Notes: a model not told the origin generated them from the sequence alone. 33,625 bases of DNA from Desulfuromonadaceae bacterium (GCA_028683435.1 JAQUIG010000031.1:1-33625); one strand, 5' to 3'. Positions 8,640-15,112 are shown, numbered from the stretch's first letter. Translations and numbers: made by a program.

Positions 8640-8668
8640 TTGACGGCTATCCACTTTATAGCTATCAT
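8640..8668 (+). promoter_or_regulatory. lexA promoter with candidate LexA operator in the spacer
   Basis: TTGACG (8640-8645), exactly 17 bases, TATCAT (8663-8668). The spacer itself is a perfect dyad, GCTAT-N7-ATAGC (8646-8662). A repressor bound here would cover both promoter boxes, as expected for an autoregulated lexA. The dyad is neither the E. coli CTGT-N8-ACAG nor the GGTT-type box reported for one Geobacter LexA. Confidence 0.6.
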
Positions 8669-8706
8669 TTGGCATCCATTCCATTTGTCAGTTATCTGGG
8701 GGCTAC

Positions 8707-9312
8707 ATGCAACCGCTCACCGACCGGCAGCAGCAGGTTCTTGACTTCATCACCTCATATTTCGACCGGTACGGCTCGCCGCCGACACTCCGGGAAATTT
8801 CGGGCCATATCGGCACGAAAGGTACAGCGACCGCTATCGCCCATCTTGAAGCCCTCGAACGCAAAGGTTATCTGAGCCGAAGGGAGGGGAGTTCACGAAG
8901 CATTTCACTTGCCGGCAGGAGCGGTTCTGTGGCAGTTCCGATCATCGGCAGGGTCAGGGCGGGGCAACCAACAGCGGCGACAGAGGATATCCAGGGTTAC
9001 TGCAGCGTTGATACGTCCTGGGTAAATGAGCAGGGTTGTTTTTTCCTCCGGGTCGAAGGCGACAGCATGATCGGCGCTCATATCCTTGACGGCGACCTGG
9101 TACTGATACGCCCACAGCAGAGTGCCGAGAACGGTCAGATTGTCGTCGCCATGATCGACGGGGAAGCCACCTTGAAACGGTTTTATCGGGAAAAGGACCA
9201 GATCAGACTTCAGCCGGAAAACAGCACCATGGAACCGATTATTATTCGTGCCGGTGAGGCCGAAACCGTCATTGTCGGCAAGCTGCTGAAGAGTGTCCGG
9301 AACTATCCCTGA
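8707..9312 (+). CDS. lexA: LexA repressor
   Basis: A 201-residue SOS repressor and self-cleaving protease. An N-terminal winged helix (MQPLTDRQQQVLDF, then the recognition part around residues 27-50) is joined to a C-terminal S24 peptidase domain. The cleavage site is A85-G86 in VRAGQP, the catalytic serine is S120 in EGDSM and the catalytic lysine is K157 in ATLKRF, so the protein looks fully functional. The ATG follows GGGGG about 5 bases upstream. The recognition helix differs from E. coli, consistent with a different operator. It heads a tight plus-strand operon with dinB, and its stop overlaps the next start by one base (TGATG). Confidence 0.97.
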   Translation: MQPLTDRQQQVLDFITSYFDRYGSPPTLREISGHIGTKGTATAIAHLEALERKGYLSRREGSSRSISLAGRSGSVAVPIIGRVRAGQPTAATEDIQGYCSVDTSWVNEQGCFFLRVEGDSMIGAHILDGDLVLIRPQQSAENGQIVVAMIDGEATLKRFYREKDQIRLQPENSTMEPIIIRAGEAETVIVGKLLKSVRNYP

Positions 9313-9554
9313 TGAAGGGCGAACCTGTCCGCATAGCCGTGGTTTACCAGCCTGGGGCCAAGGTAAAACCGGTCTGGTTTGAGCTGAACCGGAAGCAGCA
9401 TAAGATAGAGAGAACCACGTATTTCTGGAAAGACCACGTTGGAGATGCGCCGCTTCTGCATTTTACGGTCGTAACTGAGGACGAGGCCCTGTACGAGCTC
9501 GTCTTTAATGTCTCTGACCAGAGCTGGATGCTCTATCCACAGAGGACAGAATAG
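9312..9554 (+). CDS. Small protein of unknown function in the lexA-dinB cassette
   Basis: An 80-residue protein that I cannot assign to a named family. It begins MKGEPVRIAVVYQPG and looks largely beta-stranded, with alternating hydrophobic residues, VKPVWFELN, a Trp in YFWKDH, LLHFTVV and LVFNVSDQSWML. No signal peptide, Cys motif or catalytic motif is visible. The start codon overlaps the lexA stop, and dinB begins 2 bases after its stop, so it is almost certainly translated with them. Position suggests an SOS-induced accessory to translesion synthesis or LexA control (inference only). Confidence 0.85.
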   Translation: MKGEPVRIAVVYQPGAKVKPVWFELNRKQHKIERTTYFWKDHVGDAPLLHFTVVTEDEALYELVFNVSDQSWMLYPQRTE

Positions 9555-9556
9555 CC

Positions 9557-10795
9557 ATGGCTGACGGCAAAATCATCATGCATATAGACATGAACGCTTT
9601 TTTTGCAAGCATAGAGCAGCAGGCCAATCCTGTACTGCGCGGCAAACCGATCGCTGTGGTTGGCGGCGGCGGACGGACGGTCATCACCACCAGTTCTTAT
9701 GAAGCCAGGGCCAAAGGCGTCAAGACCGGCATGGCGGTCTGGGAAGGAAAAAGAGCCTGTCCTGAGCTGATTATCGTCGTCGGAGACAACCGGAAGTATA
9801 CCTACACCTCGAGCAGAATAAATGAAATTTTTCGAGATTATACGCCGGAAGTGGAAGCGTTTTCCATTGATGAGTCCTGGCTGGATGTCACTCATAGCCT
9901 CTCAGCTTTCGGCAGTGCAGTGACCATTGCTCACCTCATTAAAGCGCGTATTCTGCATTCACTCGGGATTACCTGTTCCATCGGCATCGCGCCGAACAAG
10001 CTCCTGGCCAAGCTGGCTTCAGAGATGCAGAAACCGGACGGTCTGACAATCATCGACCCGGAAGATGTTTCGCGGGTTCTGGAGCGGATGCCGGTTGGTG
10101 AGCTTTGCGGCGTCGGCAGGAAAACGGCAAACGCCTTAAACCTGCTCAGTATTTATACCTGCGGAGAGTTGGGACGTTGCGAAGAGGAGCGCCTGACACG
10201 GAAGTTCGGCATAATCGGGCGGCGGCTAAAGGAAATGGGACAGGGAAGAGACAACTCTCCGGTGGTACGGTACGGCGAAGAAAGCGGTGTCAAGTCGGTC
10301 GGCCACAGCAGCACCCTGGAACGGGATATCGACGATCCGCTGGAGATCAGGCGCTTCCTGTTGCAGCTTTCAGAGATGGTTGGCGCCCGGGCGAGAAGGT
10401 ATCACGTCAGCGGCCGGACAGTTCATTTGTACGTCAGGTACGCCGATTTTTTCTCATCATGGGAAAAACAGACGACGCTGAAGAGCTCTGTCAATCTGTC
10501 AGACGTGATTTACCGGGCGGCACTGGGTATTCTTGATACTGTGGAGCTGGTGCAGCCGGTGCGGCTTCTGGGGATCAGACTGAGCAACCTCAGACACGAG
10601 GTGGAACAGCTGCCGCTGTTTGAGCATGAGCGGAAGAAGCTGTTTGCTGCTCAGGCCATGGACAGTATCAATGAGCGTTTCGGCGATATGGTCTGCACTT
10701 TGGGAAGTCTGCTGCCGGGGAAGGACAAGGGCGGAAGCCATGTTATATCGCCGAGCTGGCGGCCGGCCGGAATAAAGAATGTTGATGTCAAATAA
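9557..10795 (+). CDS. dinB: Y-family DNA polymerase IV (DinB)
   Basis: A 412-residue translesion polymerase. Catalytic acids are D11 in HIDMNAFFASIE and D105/E106 in FSIDESWLDV; the F15-F16 pair supplies the steric gate. A helix-hairpin-helix thumb motif (GELCGVGRKTANAL, about 181-194) and a little-finger domain follow. QLPLF at 351-355 matches the beta-clamp binding pentapeptide, followed by an INERFGD tail as in UmuC/DinB relatives. The N-terminus follows the previous gene's stop by 2 bases, so translation is probably coupled. As part of the lexA operon it should be SOS-induced. Substrate lesions cannot be predicted. Confidence 0.96.
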   Translation: MADGKIIMHIDMNAFFASIEQQANPVLRGKPIAVVGGGGRTVITTSSYEARAKGVKTGMAVWEGKRACPELIIVVGDNRKYTYTSSRINEIFRDYTPEVEAFSIDESWLDVTHSLSAFGSAVTIAHLIKARILHSLGITCSIGIAPNKLLAKLASEMQKPDGLTIIDPEDVSRVLERMPVGELCGVGRKTANALNLLSIYTCGELGRCEEERLTRKFGIIGRRLKEMGQGRDNSPVVRYGEESGVKSVGHSSTLERDIDDPLEIRRFLLQLSEMVGARARRYHVSGRTVHLYVRYADFFSSWEKQTTLKSSVNLSDVIYRAALGILDTVELVQPVRLLGIRLSNLRHEVEQLPLFEHERKKLFAAQAMDSINERFGDMVCTLGSLLPGKDKGGSHVISPSWRPAGIKNVDVK

Positions 10796-10813
10796 ACCCA
10801 GAAAGGGTGCCGC

Positions 10814-11767
10814 ATGAAAATCAGCAACCTCCTCATCCATCTGCACAACAGCGTCGATGCCTTCTCGCTCAAACAACGCCATCTCCATCTTATTGGCGAG
10901 CTCCTTCCTGATACGCGGATTAGCGTCGCCGAAGGGAACCGTGATTTTCTTGAAAAGCTTCCTGAAGCCGACTGCGTTCTGACTTGGGTGTTCAAATCCG
11001 CCTGGTACGCAGACGCCCCGAAGCTGAAGGTGCTTTTTACGCCCGCTGCCGGGCATGACTGGGTCGATGCTGACCCGGCCGGCAGGGTGAGAACGTTTTA
11101 CGGCAGCTTTCATGGCCGTATCATGCGCGAAAGCCTCCTCTCGATGATTCTTTATTTCAACCGGCGGATAGGAAAGTCACTTGCAGACCAGAAGAAAAGA
11201 ATCTGGGGTCGCTTCGGCTACAACGACTGCGCAGCGCTCTTCAGTCAGCGAGTGCTGATAGTCGGGTTTGGAGCGCTGGGTCAGTCGATGGCCGAACTGC
11301 TTAAAGCCTTCGGGGCGTCAATTACCGCAGTCAAGCGCAACACAGAGGGATTCGAGGGGCATCCCGATGTTGACAGAATAGTCACCTTTGACAGACTGGA
11401 GGGGGAGCTCCCTGACGCCGACCACGTGGTCTTTGTCCTGCCGGGCGGAGCGGAAACCGACGCCATCTTTACCGCGCGGCATTTCAATGCCATGAAGCCG
11501 GGGGCTTACCTGTATAATCTGGGGCGAGGCAACTGCTACCGGGAAGAAGACCTTTTAATTGCCCTCAAGGATGGTCCTCTCGCGGGCGCCGGCCTGGATG
11601 TCTTCGTCGAGGAACCATTGGCTCCCCGCTCGCTGCTCTGGGAACAGCCTGACGTCTTGATCACGCCGCATTCCAGTGCCATCAGCAGGGAGTATATTGA
11701 TCTATTTATTCAGGAGTGGCTTGATATACTCCGGGAAAATCAATCTGAACATGGTATAATTCACTGA
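10814..11767 (+). CDS. D-2-hydroxyacid dehydrogenase family protein (NAD-binding)
   Basis: A 317-residue member of the D-isomer-specific 2-hydroxyacid dehydrogenase family. The nucleotide-binding glycine motif is VGFGALG (150-156). The catalytic trio is R238 in NLGRGN, E267 in VEEP and H286 in TPHSS. The N-terminal substrate domain is diverged (no VVR-type segments as in SerA), so the substrate, perhaps a glyoxylate/hydroxypyruvate-type keto acid, is not predictable. AGAAAGGG precedes the ATG, 18 bases after the dinB stop, and no terminator intervenes, so it may be transcribed with the SOS cassette. Its 3' end contains a promoter for the next small genes. Confidence 0.9.
   Translation: MKISNLLIHLHNSVDAFSLKQRHLHLIGELLPDTRISVAEGNRDFLEKLPEADCVLTWVFKSAWYADAPKLKVLFTPAAGHDWVDADPAGRVRTFYGSFHGRIMRESLLSMILYFNRRIGKSLADQKKRIWGRFGYNDCAALFSQRVLIVGFGALGQSMAELLKAFGASITAVKRNTEGFEGHPDVDRIVTFDRLEGELPDADHVVFVLPGGAETDAIFTARHFNAMKPGAYLYNLGRGNCYREEDLLIALKDGPLAGAGLDVFVEEPLAPRSLLWEQPDVLITPHSSAISREYIDLFIQEWLDILRENQSEHGIIH
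11752..11760 (+). promoter_or_regulatory. Extended -10 promoter for the small HTH gene
   Basis: TGG followed by a consensus TATAAT (11755-11760), the extended -10 form, with no clear -35 box. It lies inside the last codons of the dehydrogenase gene and about 36 bases before the HTH gene start. Confidence 0.5.
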
Positions 11768-11795
11768 AATCATCCTGTGTTAAAGGAGAACAGCC

Positions 11796-11978
11796 ATGTC
11801 ATTGACTAAAAGTTGGTACACATTCGATGAAGCAGCATCCAAGTTTGGTGTTTCCACTAAGCAGCTTCAAATATGGGTGGATAATGGGGTGGTTCGTACT
11901 GAAGATGGTAAGAGTAAGATAACTATGCTTAATGGCAATGACATCGAACTGGAATTGCATCTGGTCCCTTCGGTATGA
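11796..11978 (+). CDS. Small helix-turn-helix protein (MerR/excisionase-like)
   Basis: A 60-residue protein whose first two thirds read as a compact DNA-binding unit: WYTFDEAASKFGVSTKQLQI (residues 7-26), then WVDNGVVRTE, which fits the MerR/excisionase pattern of a recognition helix followed by a wing. No effector domain is present. AAGGAG lies 7 bases upstream of the ATG. It is followed 4 bases later by a small membrane protein gene and has its own extended -10 promoter. DNA target and role are unknown. Confidence 0.8.
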   Translation: MSLTKSWYTFDEAASKFGVSTKQLQIWVDNGVVRTEDGKSKITMLNGNDIELELHLVPSV

Positions 11979-11982
11979 TTCC

Positions 11983-12168
11983 ATGAAGCTATTTATTACC
12001 AAGGTATGGAGCTGGTGGGATATCGCTATGTTGAAGTGGTGTTGTCTTCTGTATGGTATGGCCGCGGGTGCTTACTTCCATGAGTATGTTATGCCGTATA
12101 TCTGGATCGTACTTGCGGCAGCAATTATACTGATGATCAAACCTGCAATTGCCTACTGGAAAGATTAG
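11983..12168 (+). CDS. Small membrane protein of unknown function
   Basis: A 61-residue protein. The start is taken at ATG 11983 (MKLFITKVWSWWDI) because an upstream in-frame ATG would overlap the preceding gene by about 45 bases. Two hydrophobic segments are visible (about residues 15-30, with LLYGMAAGAYF, and 37-53, with IWIVLAAAIILMI), separated by a short polar turn, suggesting a hairpin in the inner membrane. Its N-terminus is tryptophan-rich. It sits 4 bases after the HTH gene and has no clear ribosome site of its own, so coupling is likely. I do not recognise a function. Confidence 0.7.
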   Translation: MKLFITKVWSWWDIAMLKWCCLLYGMAAGAYFHEYVMPYIWIVLAAAIILMIKPAIAYWKD

Positions 12169-12270
12169 TCGGCTTCCTCCCGCTTACCAGGTTTAACATT
12201 GAGGATATAATCAGCTGCCTTCTGTGCAGCACTGGCCGCATTTTATCAGGAGCTCCTTACCTCTCCGCAT
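12165..12270 (-). pseudogene. Frameshifted fragment of a small gene (copy 1)
   Basis: In one minus-strand frame the sequence reads AASAAQKAADYIL and runs to a TAA at 12165-12167; just upstream in that frame there are two stops, but a neighbouring frame continues as KELLI. The same peptide pattern, LLIHAASAAEKASDYIL, lies unbroken at 12650-12715. Aligning the DNA places one extra A near 12245, which explains the shift. It overlaps the end of the membrane protein gene on the other strand. It probably no longer makes protein. Confidence 0.55.
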
Positions 12271-12371
12271 AATTATCTTGTAACATGCCTGATAAGAAGT
12301 ACTTTTCTTGCATTCTCAACAAACCAGGATAAACTATCAGAAACGTTAATCACCTTATGGAGGAGAAAATC

Positions 12372-12632
12372 ATGGTATGTATCAATGCTGTACACATACA
12401 CATTGGCGATAAGAATGTCCCTGGTCCGGTCTATGTTTTTTTGCAATTAAATGACTATTCTACCGACTGTAATGGTGAAATTTTACTTACACCTAATCTG
12501 GCCACCGCAAATGAAGTAGATTCAGCCGTGGAACATCTCATCGAAGAAATACATGCGGCAGGTAAAGCAGCAAAACGTATTCTTTTAAAATCTCAAAAGA
12601 AGGTGCAAGAAGAGCCGGCATTTACGGTTTAA
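12372..12632 (+). CDS. Hypothetical protein, 86 residues
   Basis: The start is ATG at 12372, because GGAGGAG lies 7 bases upstream; an ATG at 12357 overlaps that ribosome site. The protein begins MVCINAVHIHIGDKNVPGPV, has an acidic middle (ANEVDSAVEHLIEEIHAAG, a likely amphipathic helix at about 50-68) and a basic KAAKRILLKSQKK stretch. No signal peptide, metal motif or known domain is recognised. A weak promoter, TTGCAT-16-TAAACT (12308-12335), lies upstream. It belongs to a run of small accessory genes. Confidence 0.75.
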   Translation: MVCINAVHIHIGDKNVPGPVYVFLQLNDYSTDCNGEILLTPNLATANEVDSAVEHLIEEIHAAGKAAKRILLKSQKKVQEEPAFTV

Positions 12633-12641
12633 AATCTCCTG

Positions 12642-12803
12642 TTAACTTGTCATCTTCACCTCCTTTTCCGTCAAAATATAGTCACTGGCCTTCTCTGCAG
12701 CACTCGCAGCATGGATTAGGAGGGATGATAATACAAACCCCGCTTCCCATGAGGCAGACCAGGGAAACGGGGCAATGATGCAAATAACTGTAGTATCGCC
12801 ATA
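12642..12803 (-). pseudogene. Second copy of the small AASAAEKA gene, possibly decayed
   Basis: An open frame ends at TAA 12642-12644 and encodes LLIHAASAAEKASDYILTEK near its C-terminus, related to the frameshifted fragment at 12165-12270. The possible start codons (ATG near 12803, or a TTG at 12836) lack a ribosome site, and the N-terminal part (Cys- and Trp-rich) looks unlike a coding sequence. It is probably also a remnant, though a short functional protein cannot be excluded. Confidence 0.4.
12738..12772. repeat. Imperfect inverted repeat
   Basis: CCCCGCTTCCC (12738-12748) and GGGAAACGGGG (12762-12772) form an 11-position stem with one mismatch around a 13-base loop. No T run follows on either strand, so it is not a simple terminator. 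It lies inside the decayed copy 2 region. Confidence 0.45.
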
Positions 12804-12844
12804 CATGGCATGTTTTAATGAACAGCAGCATTTCAATCTAACCG

Positions 12845-12949
12845 CTATTCAGCTTTAACAAATTTCCCCTTCTCTCCACATTTTTCACACTTTTGAGGTT
12901 TACAGCGTCCTTCTTTGGAATTACCGCATTCGCATTTCCAGGTTGCCAT
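12845..12949 (-). CDS. Tiny Cys-rich zinc-ribbon-like protein, 34 residues
   Basis: A complete 34-residue frame, MATWKCECGNSKEGRCKPQK followed by CEKCGEKGKFVKAE. Cysteines pair as C6/C8 and C21/C24 with another at C16, the look of a rubredoxin- or zinc-ribbon-type metal knuckle (about residues 5-26). GAGGTGGTGAG sits just upstream of ATG 12949, a good ribosome site, which supports it being real despite its size. Partner and function are unknown. Confidence 0.7.
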   Translation of the reverse strand: MATWKCECGNSKEGRCKPQKCEKCGEKGKFVKAE

Positions 12950-12970
12950 TCTCACCACCTCTTATTTTAT

Positions 12971-13252
12971 CTAAAGATCTTCTACCAACTGCTTTGTTTG
13001 CCGGCTTGGATCTATCATGGTAAGGTCTTTAAGCTCCTCATCATCGTGCTTATTTACATAATTTTCTTTTGGAGACTTTTGCTGATGTCTCACATTTGTC
13101 TCAAGTAGATGTACTGCCAGATCAACTTCAGACATATCTTGTTTCAATTTTTCTGACTTTGACTGTAATTTCTTCTTAGATGCATATGCTATGCTGCTTA
13201 CGAGCACAGCGGCAGCAGTAAATACAAATATTATTGAGTATCGTTTCTTCAT
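12971..13252 (-). CDS. Membrane-anchored or secreted hypothetical protein, 93 residues
   Basis: MKKRYSIIFVFTAAAVLVSS is a positive N-terminus and hydrophobic core, followed by IAYASKKK; AYA could be a signal peptidase cleavage site or the end of an uncleaved anchor. The rest (about residues 25-93) is charged and helical, rich in Lys, Glu and Gln (SEKLKQDMSEVDLAVHLLE), suggesting a short coiled coil outside the cytoplasm. GAGG lies 9 bases upstream of ATG 13252. It is 21 bases upstream of the zinc-ribbon gene, so the two may be co-transcribed. No homologue is recognised. Confidence 0.7.
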   Translation of the reverse strand: MKKRYSIIFVFTAAAVLVSSIAYASKKKLQSKSEKLKQDMSEVDLAVHLLETNVRHQQKSPKENYVNKHDDEELKDLTMIDPSRQTKQLVEDL

Positions 13253-13463
13253 TTAGTAAAACCTCTATGCTGAAATACTGATTTTGGATTATCTTATTCT
13301 CTGATCGGGTGCCATTGGCCACAAATTATATTTTACTCCTTATTAATATTAGATGTCGATATTTCTTTCATCTTTGGTATATCAATACCGTCATCCAACT
13401 CCATCACTGCATCTCAGAGTACCCTCGGCGATAATACGTACCTACCCATACTCATTGAGCCAC

Positions 13464-13472
13464 TGGTATAAT
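13464..13472 (+). promoter_or_regulatory. Extended -10 promoter on the plus strand
   Basis: TGG followed by TATAAT (13467-13472), the same TGGTATAAT as at 11752. There is no good -35. No plus-strand gene follows, only hairpins and terminators. Confidence 0.4.
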
Positions 13473-13478
13473 ATCCTA

Positions 13479-13616
13479 AAGCTCAGCTATTACTGCCTCT
13501 GATACTTCAGCCTGCCTCAAAGTGTTTACTGACCTTTATGAGGTGTATTGGATATGGAAAGACCTCTTACCCCTGTATACCTAATTGTATACCGAGAATA
13601 AGAGGTCTTGTTTTTT
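13479..13616 (+). ncRNA. Candidate small RNA
   Basis: A transcript from the promoter at 13464 would be about 138 bases long. It would contain a hairpin CCTCAAAG/CTTTATGAGG (13515-13543, one bulge) and end at a strong rho-independent terminator (13559-13616). No convincing open frame lies inside. Nearby genes on both sides are on the other strand, so the terminator has no plus-strand gene to serve. Prediction from structure only. Confidence 0.35.
13559..13616 (+). terminator. Strong intrinsic terminator
   Basis: Stem AAGACCTCTTA / TAAGAGGTCTT (13559-13569 and 13599-13609), with an inner GTATAC/GTATAC pair extending the hairpin, then G and six T (13611-13616). The T run is on the plus strand; read on the minus strand it has only TTT, so it could serve the tRNA-Gln transcript weakly. 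Confidence 0.75.
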
Positions 13617-13618
13617 CT

Positions 13619-13639
13619 CTAGCAAAAATAGCTAGTTTT
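13619..13639 (+). terminator. Second, weaker terminator-like hairpin
   Basis: CTAGC (13619-13623), loop AAAAATA, GCTAG (13631-13635), then TTTT. It sits directly after the strong terminator and before the 3' end of the oppositely oriented tRNA gene. Confidence 0.45.
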
Positions 13640-13645
13640 AAATTT

Positions 13646-13719
13646 TGGCAGGGGTACCAGGATTCGAACCTAGAGTGACGGCGTCAGAGGCCGTTGCCTT
13701 ACCGTTTGGCGATACCCCT
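13646..13719 (-). tRNA. tRNA-Gln (anticodon CUG)
   Basis: Cloverleaf read on the minus strand: acceptor AGGGGTA / TACCCCT, a D arm with GCCAAACGGTAAGGC, anticodon stem ACGGC / GCCGT around loop CTCTGAC (anticodon CTG), 4-base variable loop, T arm CTAGG-TTCGAAT-CCTGG, discriminator G and encoded CCA. Overall it matches bacterial tRNA-Gln, which starts TGGGGTATCGCCAA in E. coli; here the first pair is A-U instead of U-A. Confidence 0.95.
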
Positions 13720-13735
13720 ATAGCGAAGAGCTCTT

Positions 13736-13764
13736 CTTGTAGCAAATTGGATCCCAGACGTCAA
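13736..13764 (-). promoter_or_regulatory. Promoter of tRNA-Gln
   Basis: On the minus strand TTGACG (13759-13764), 17 bases, TACAAG (13736-13741). It lies about 17 bases upstream of the tRNA 5' end and downstream of korC, so the tRNA has its own start. Confidence 0.55.
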
Positions 13765-13781
13765 GACTTTTCAACAGTTTT

Positions 13782-14324
13782 TCAGTCCCTCGCCGCCTGA
13801 GCACCCGCTTCCATCGCTTTGACATTGGCTGGTATCAATTTGTGGTTGCGCTCCGGCAGGGCTTTTTTCAGCGCAGCTTCCAGCGATGTGCTCTTTAATG
13901 CCCCAGTTTTTTCTATATACGCCCCACAGGCGACCATATTGACCATCCGTACATCCCCCATCTCTATGGCGATCTGATTCATCGGTACCAGAACGATCTC
14001 GATCCCTGGTAGATCGACTCCGGCAACATCCACCAGACTTGAGTTGACGATACAGATCCCCCCCTGTTTGACCTTGGCCGCATATTTGTCAAACGAGAGT
14101 TGATTGAGCAGCAGTGAAACTGACGGATTGCCGACCACCGGTGAACCGGTATCTCCGTCGGCAAATACGACCGTACACATGGCCGAACCACCCCGTTTTT
14201 CAACCCCGTACGCCGGAAAAAACGACACATTTTTCCCTTCGTGGATTGCAGCATATGAGAGCAGATTACCGGCCAGCAACACACCCTGCCCGCCGTAACC
14301 GGCAATAAAAACATCGTAACGCAT
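13782..14324 (-). CDS. korC: 2-oxoacid:ferredoxin oxidoreductase, gamma subunit
   Basis: A 180-residue gamma subunit of the pyruvate/2-oxoglutarate ferredoxin oxidoreductase family. It begins MRYDVFIAGYGGQGVLLAGN, the typical Rossmann-like start with GYGGQG, and continues with FPAYGVEKRGG and TVVFADGDTGSPVV. The start is ATG 14324, because GGAGAT lies 6 bases upstream; a start at 14378 would overlap korB and add an untypical leader. It is the last gene of the kor operon. The complex decarboxylates a 2-oxoacid, makes the acyl-CoA and reduces ferredoxin. Confidence 0.93.
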   Translation of the reverse strand: MRYDVFIAGYGGQGVLLAGNLLSYAAIHEGKNVSFFPAYGVEKRGGSAMCTVVFADGDTGSPVVGNPSVSLLLNQLSFDKYAAKVKQGGICIVNSSLVDVAGVDLPGIEIVLVPMNQIAIEMGDVRMVNMVACGAYIEKTGALKSTSLEAALKKALPERNHKLIPANVKAMEAGAQAARD

Positions 14325-14349
14325 GATTATCTCCAGGACCTGATATACA

Positions 14350-15093
14350 TTAAAGGTTTGCGGTATTTTTATACACACCCAGCGGAAAGTAAGGGATCAT
14401 TTCATCGGTAACACGCTGGTTGGCGGCAAGCGGAGTCATCCCCCAGTTGGTTGGACATGAAGAGAGCGCCTCAATGAAGGAAAACCCTTTTTTTTCAACC
14501 TGATAGCGGAAGGCGGTGTTGATCATTTTCCTGGCATTAAGTACATTTTTGGGGCTATTGAGAGCAACTCGTGCTGAAAAAGCAACACCATCGAGATTGG
14601 AGAGCAACTCCGCCATTTTGAAAGGTGCGCCGTCCTTCCTGATATCCCGGCCATTTGGGGACGTTGATGTTTTCTGCCCCGGCATGGTCGTGGGCGCCAT
14701 CTGGCCGCCGGTCATACCATAGGTCGTATTGTTGACGAAGATAACGGTGATATCCTCGCCGCGATTGGCAGCATGGATGATCTCCGACATGCCGATGGCG
14801 GCAAGATCGCCATCACCCTGATAGGTAAAGACAATCCGGTCAGGGCGGGCACGTTTGGCACCGGTGGCAACAGCAGGAGCGCGACCATGGGGCGATTCGA
14901 TCACGTCGACGTCGAAATATTCGTAGAGGAATACCGAGCAGCCGACCGATGCGACACCGATAGTTTGACTACGAAGACCCAGATCATCGAGAGCATCGGC
15001 GACCAAGCGGTGAACCGTGCCGTGATGGCAGCCGGGGCAAAAGTGAGTTGCGACATCTTTCAGGCTTTCAGGCCTGTTAAATACCTGCTTCAT
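14350..15093 (-). CDS. korB: 2-oxoacid:ferredoxin oxidoreductase, beta subunit (TPP-binding)
   Basis: A 247-residue beta subunit carrying the thiamine diphosphate site: GDGD at 93-96 with [11 protein letters not shown] at 121-131. CPGCHHG (19-25) and VGCS (50-53) supply cysteines typical of the iron-sulfur-binding beta subunits. [19 protein letters not shown] (67-85) is the family's conserved loop. The ATG follows GAGGAT. It begins 19 bases after korA. Length and motifs resemble 2-oxoglutarate oxidoreductases (KorB) more than pyruvate enzymes, and in Geobacter this enzyme closes the TCA cycle; the substrate choice is an inference. Confidence 0.93.
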   Translation of the reverse strand: MKQVFNRPESLKDVATHFCPGCHHGTVHRLVADALDDLGLRSQTIGVASVGCSVFLYEYFDVDVIESPHGRAPAVATGAKRARPDRIVFTYQGDGDLAAIGMSEIIHAANRGEDITVIFVNNTTYGMTGGQMAPTTMPGQKTSTSPNGRDIRKDGAPFKMAELLSNLDGVAFSARVALNSPKNVLNARKMINTAFRYQVEKKGFSFIEALSSCPTNWGMTPLAANQRVTDEMIPYFPLGVYKNTANL

Positions 15094-15112
15094 TTTTTAT
15101 ATCCTCAACTCT

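Larger units (their letters stand above)
8112..8706. other. 595-base non-coding region between yaiI and lexA
   Basis: No convincing gene is present. Its left third carries T-rich runs and would include the yaiI promoter, which I cannot place. Around 8308-8330 it is AT-rich. Three DnaA-box-like 9-mers lie at 8408-8451. The right end carries the lexA promoter and a dyad. One minus-strand 41-codon frame overlaps the yaiI start but has no clear ribosome site. Confidence 0.6.
13253..13645. other. Gene-free stretch before tRNA-Gln
   Basis: No complete gene is seen. On the minus strand a short open tail (MELDDGIDIPKMKEISTSN and following, stop at 13333-13335) may be the remnant of a lost gene. The right half carries an extended -10 promoter (13464-13472) and tandem hairpins described separately. 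Confidence 0.5.

Noticed and set aside
10499..11113. A 204-codon minus-strand frame
   Set aside because: It spans the dinB end and the dehydrogenase start on the opposite strand, both well supported.
13646..13719. tRNA-Gln as an integration site of an island
   Set aside because: No direct repeat of the tRNA 3' end was seen in the window and no integrase gene is present.
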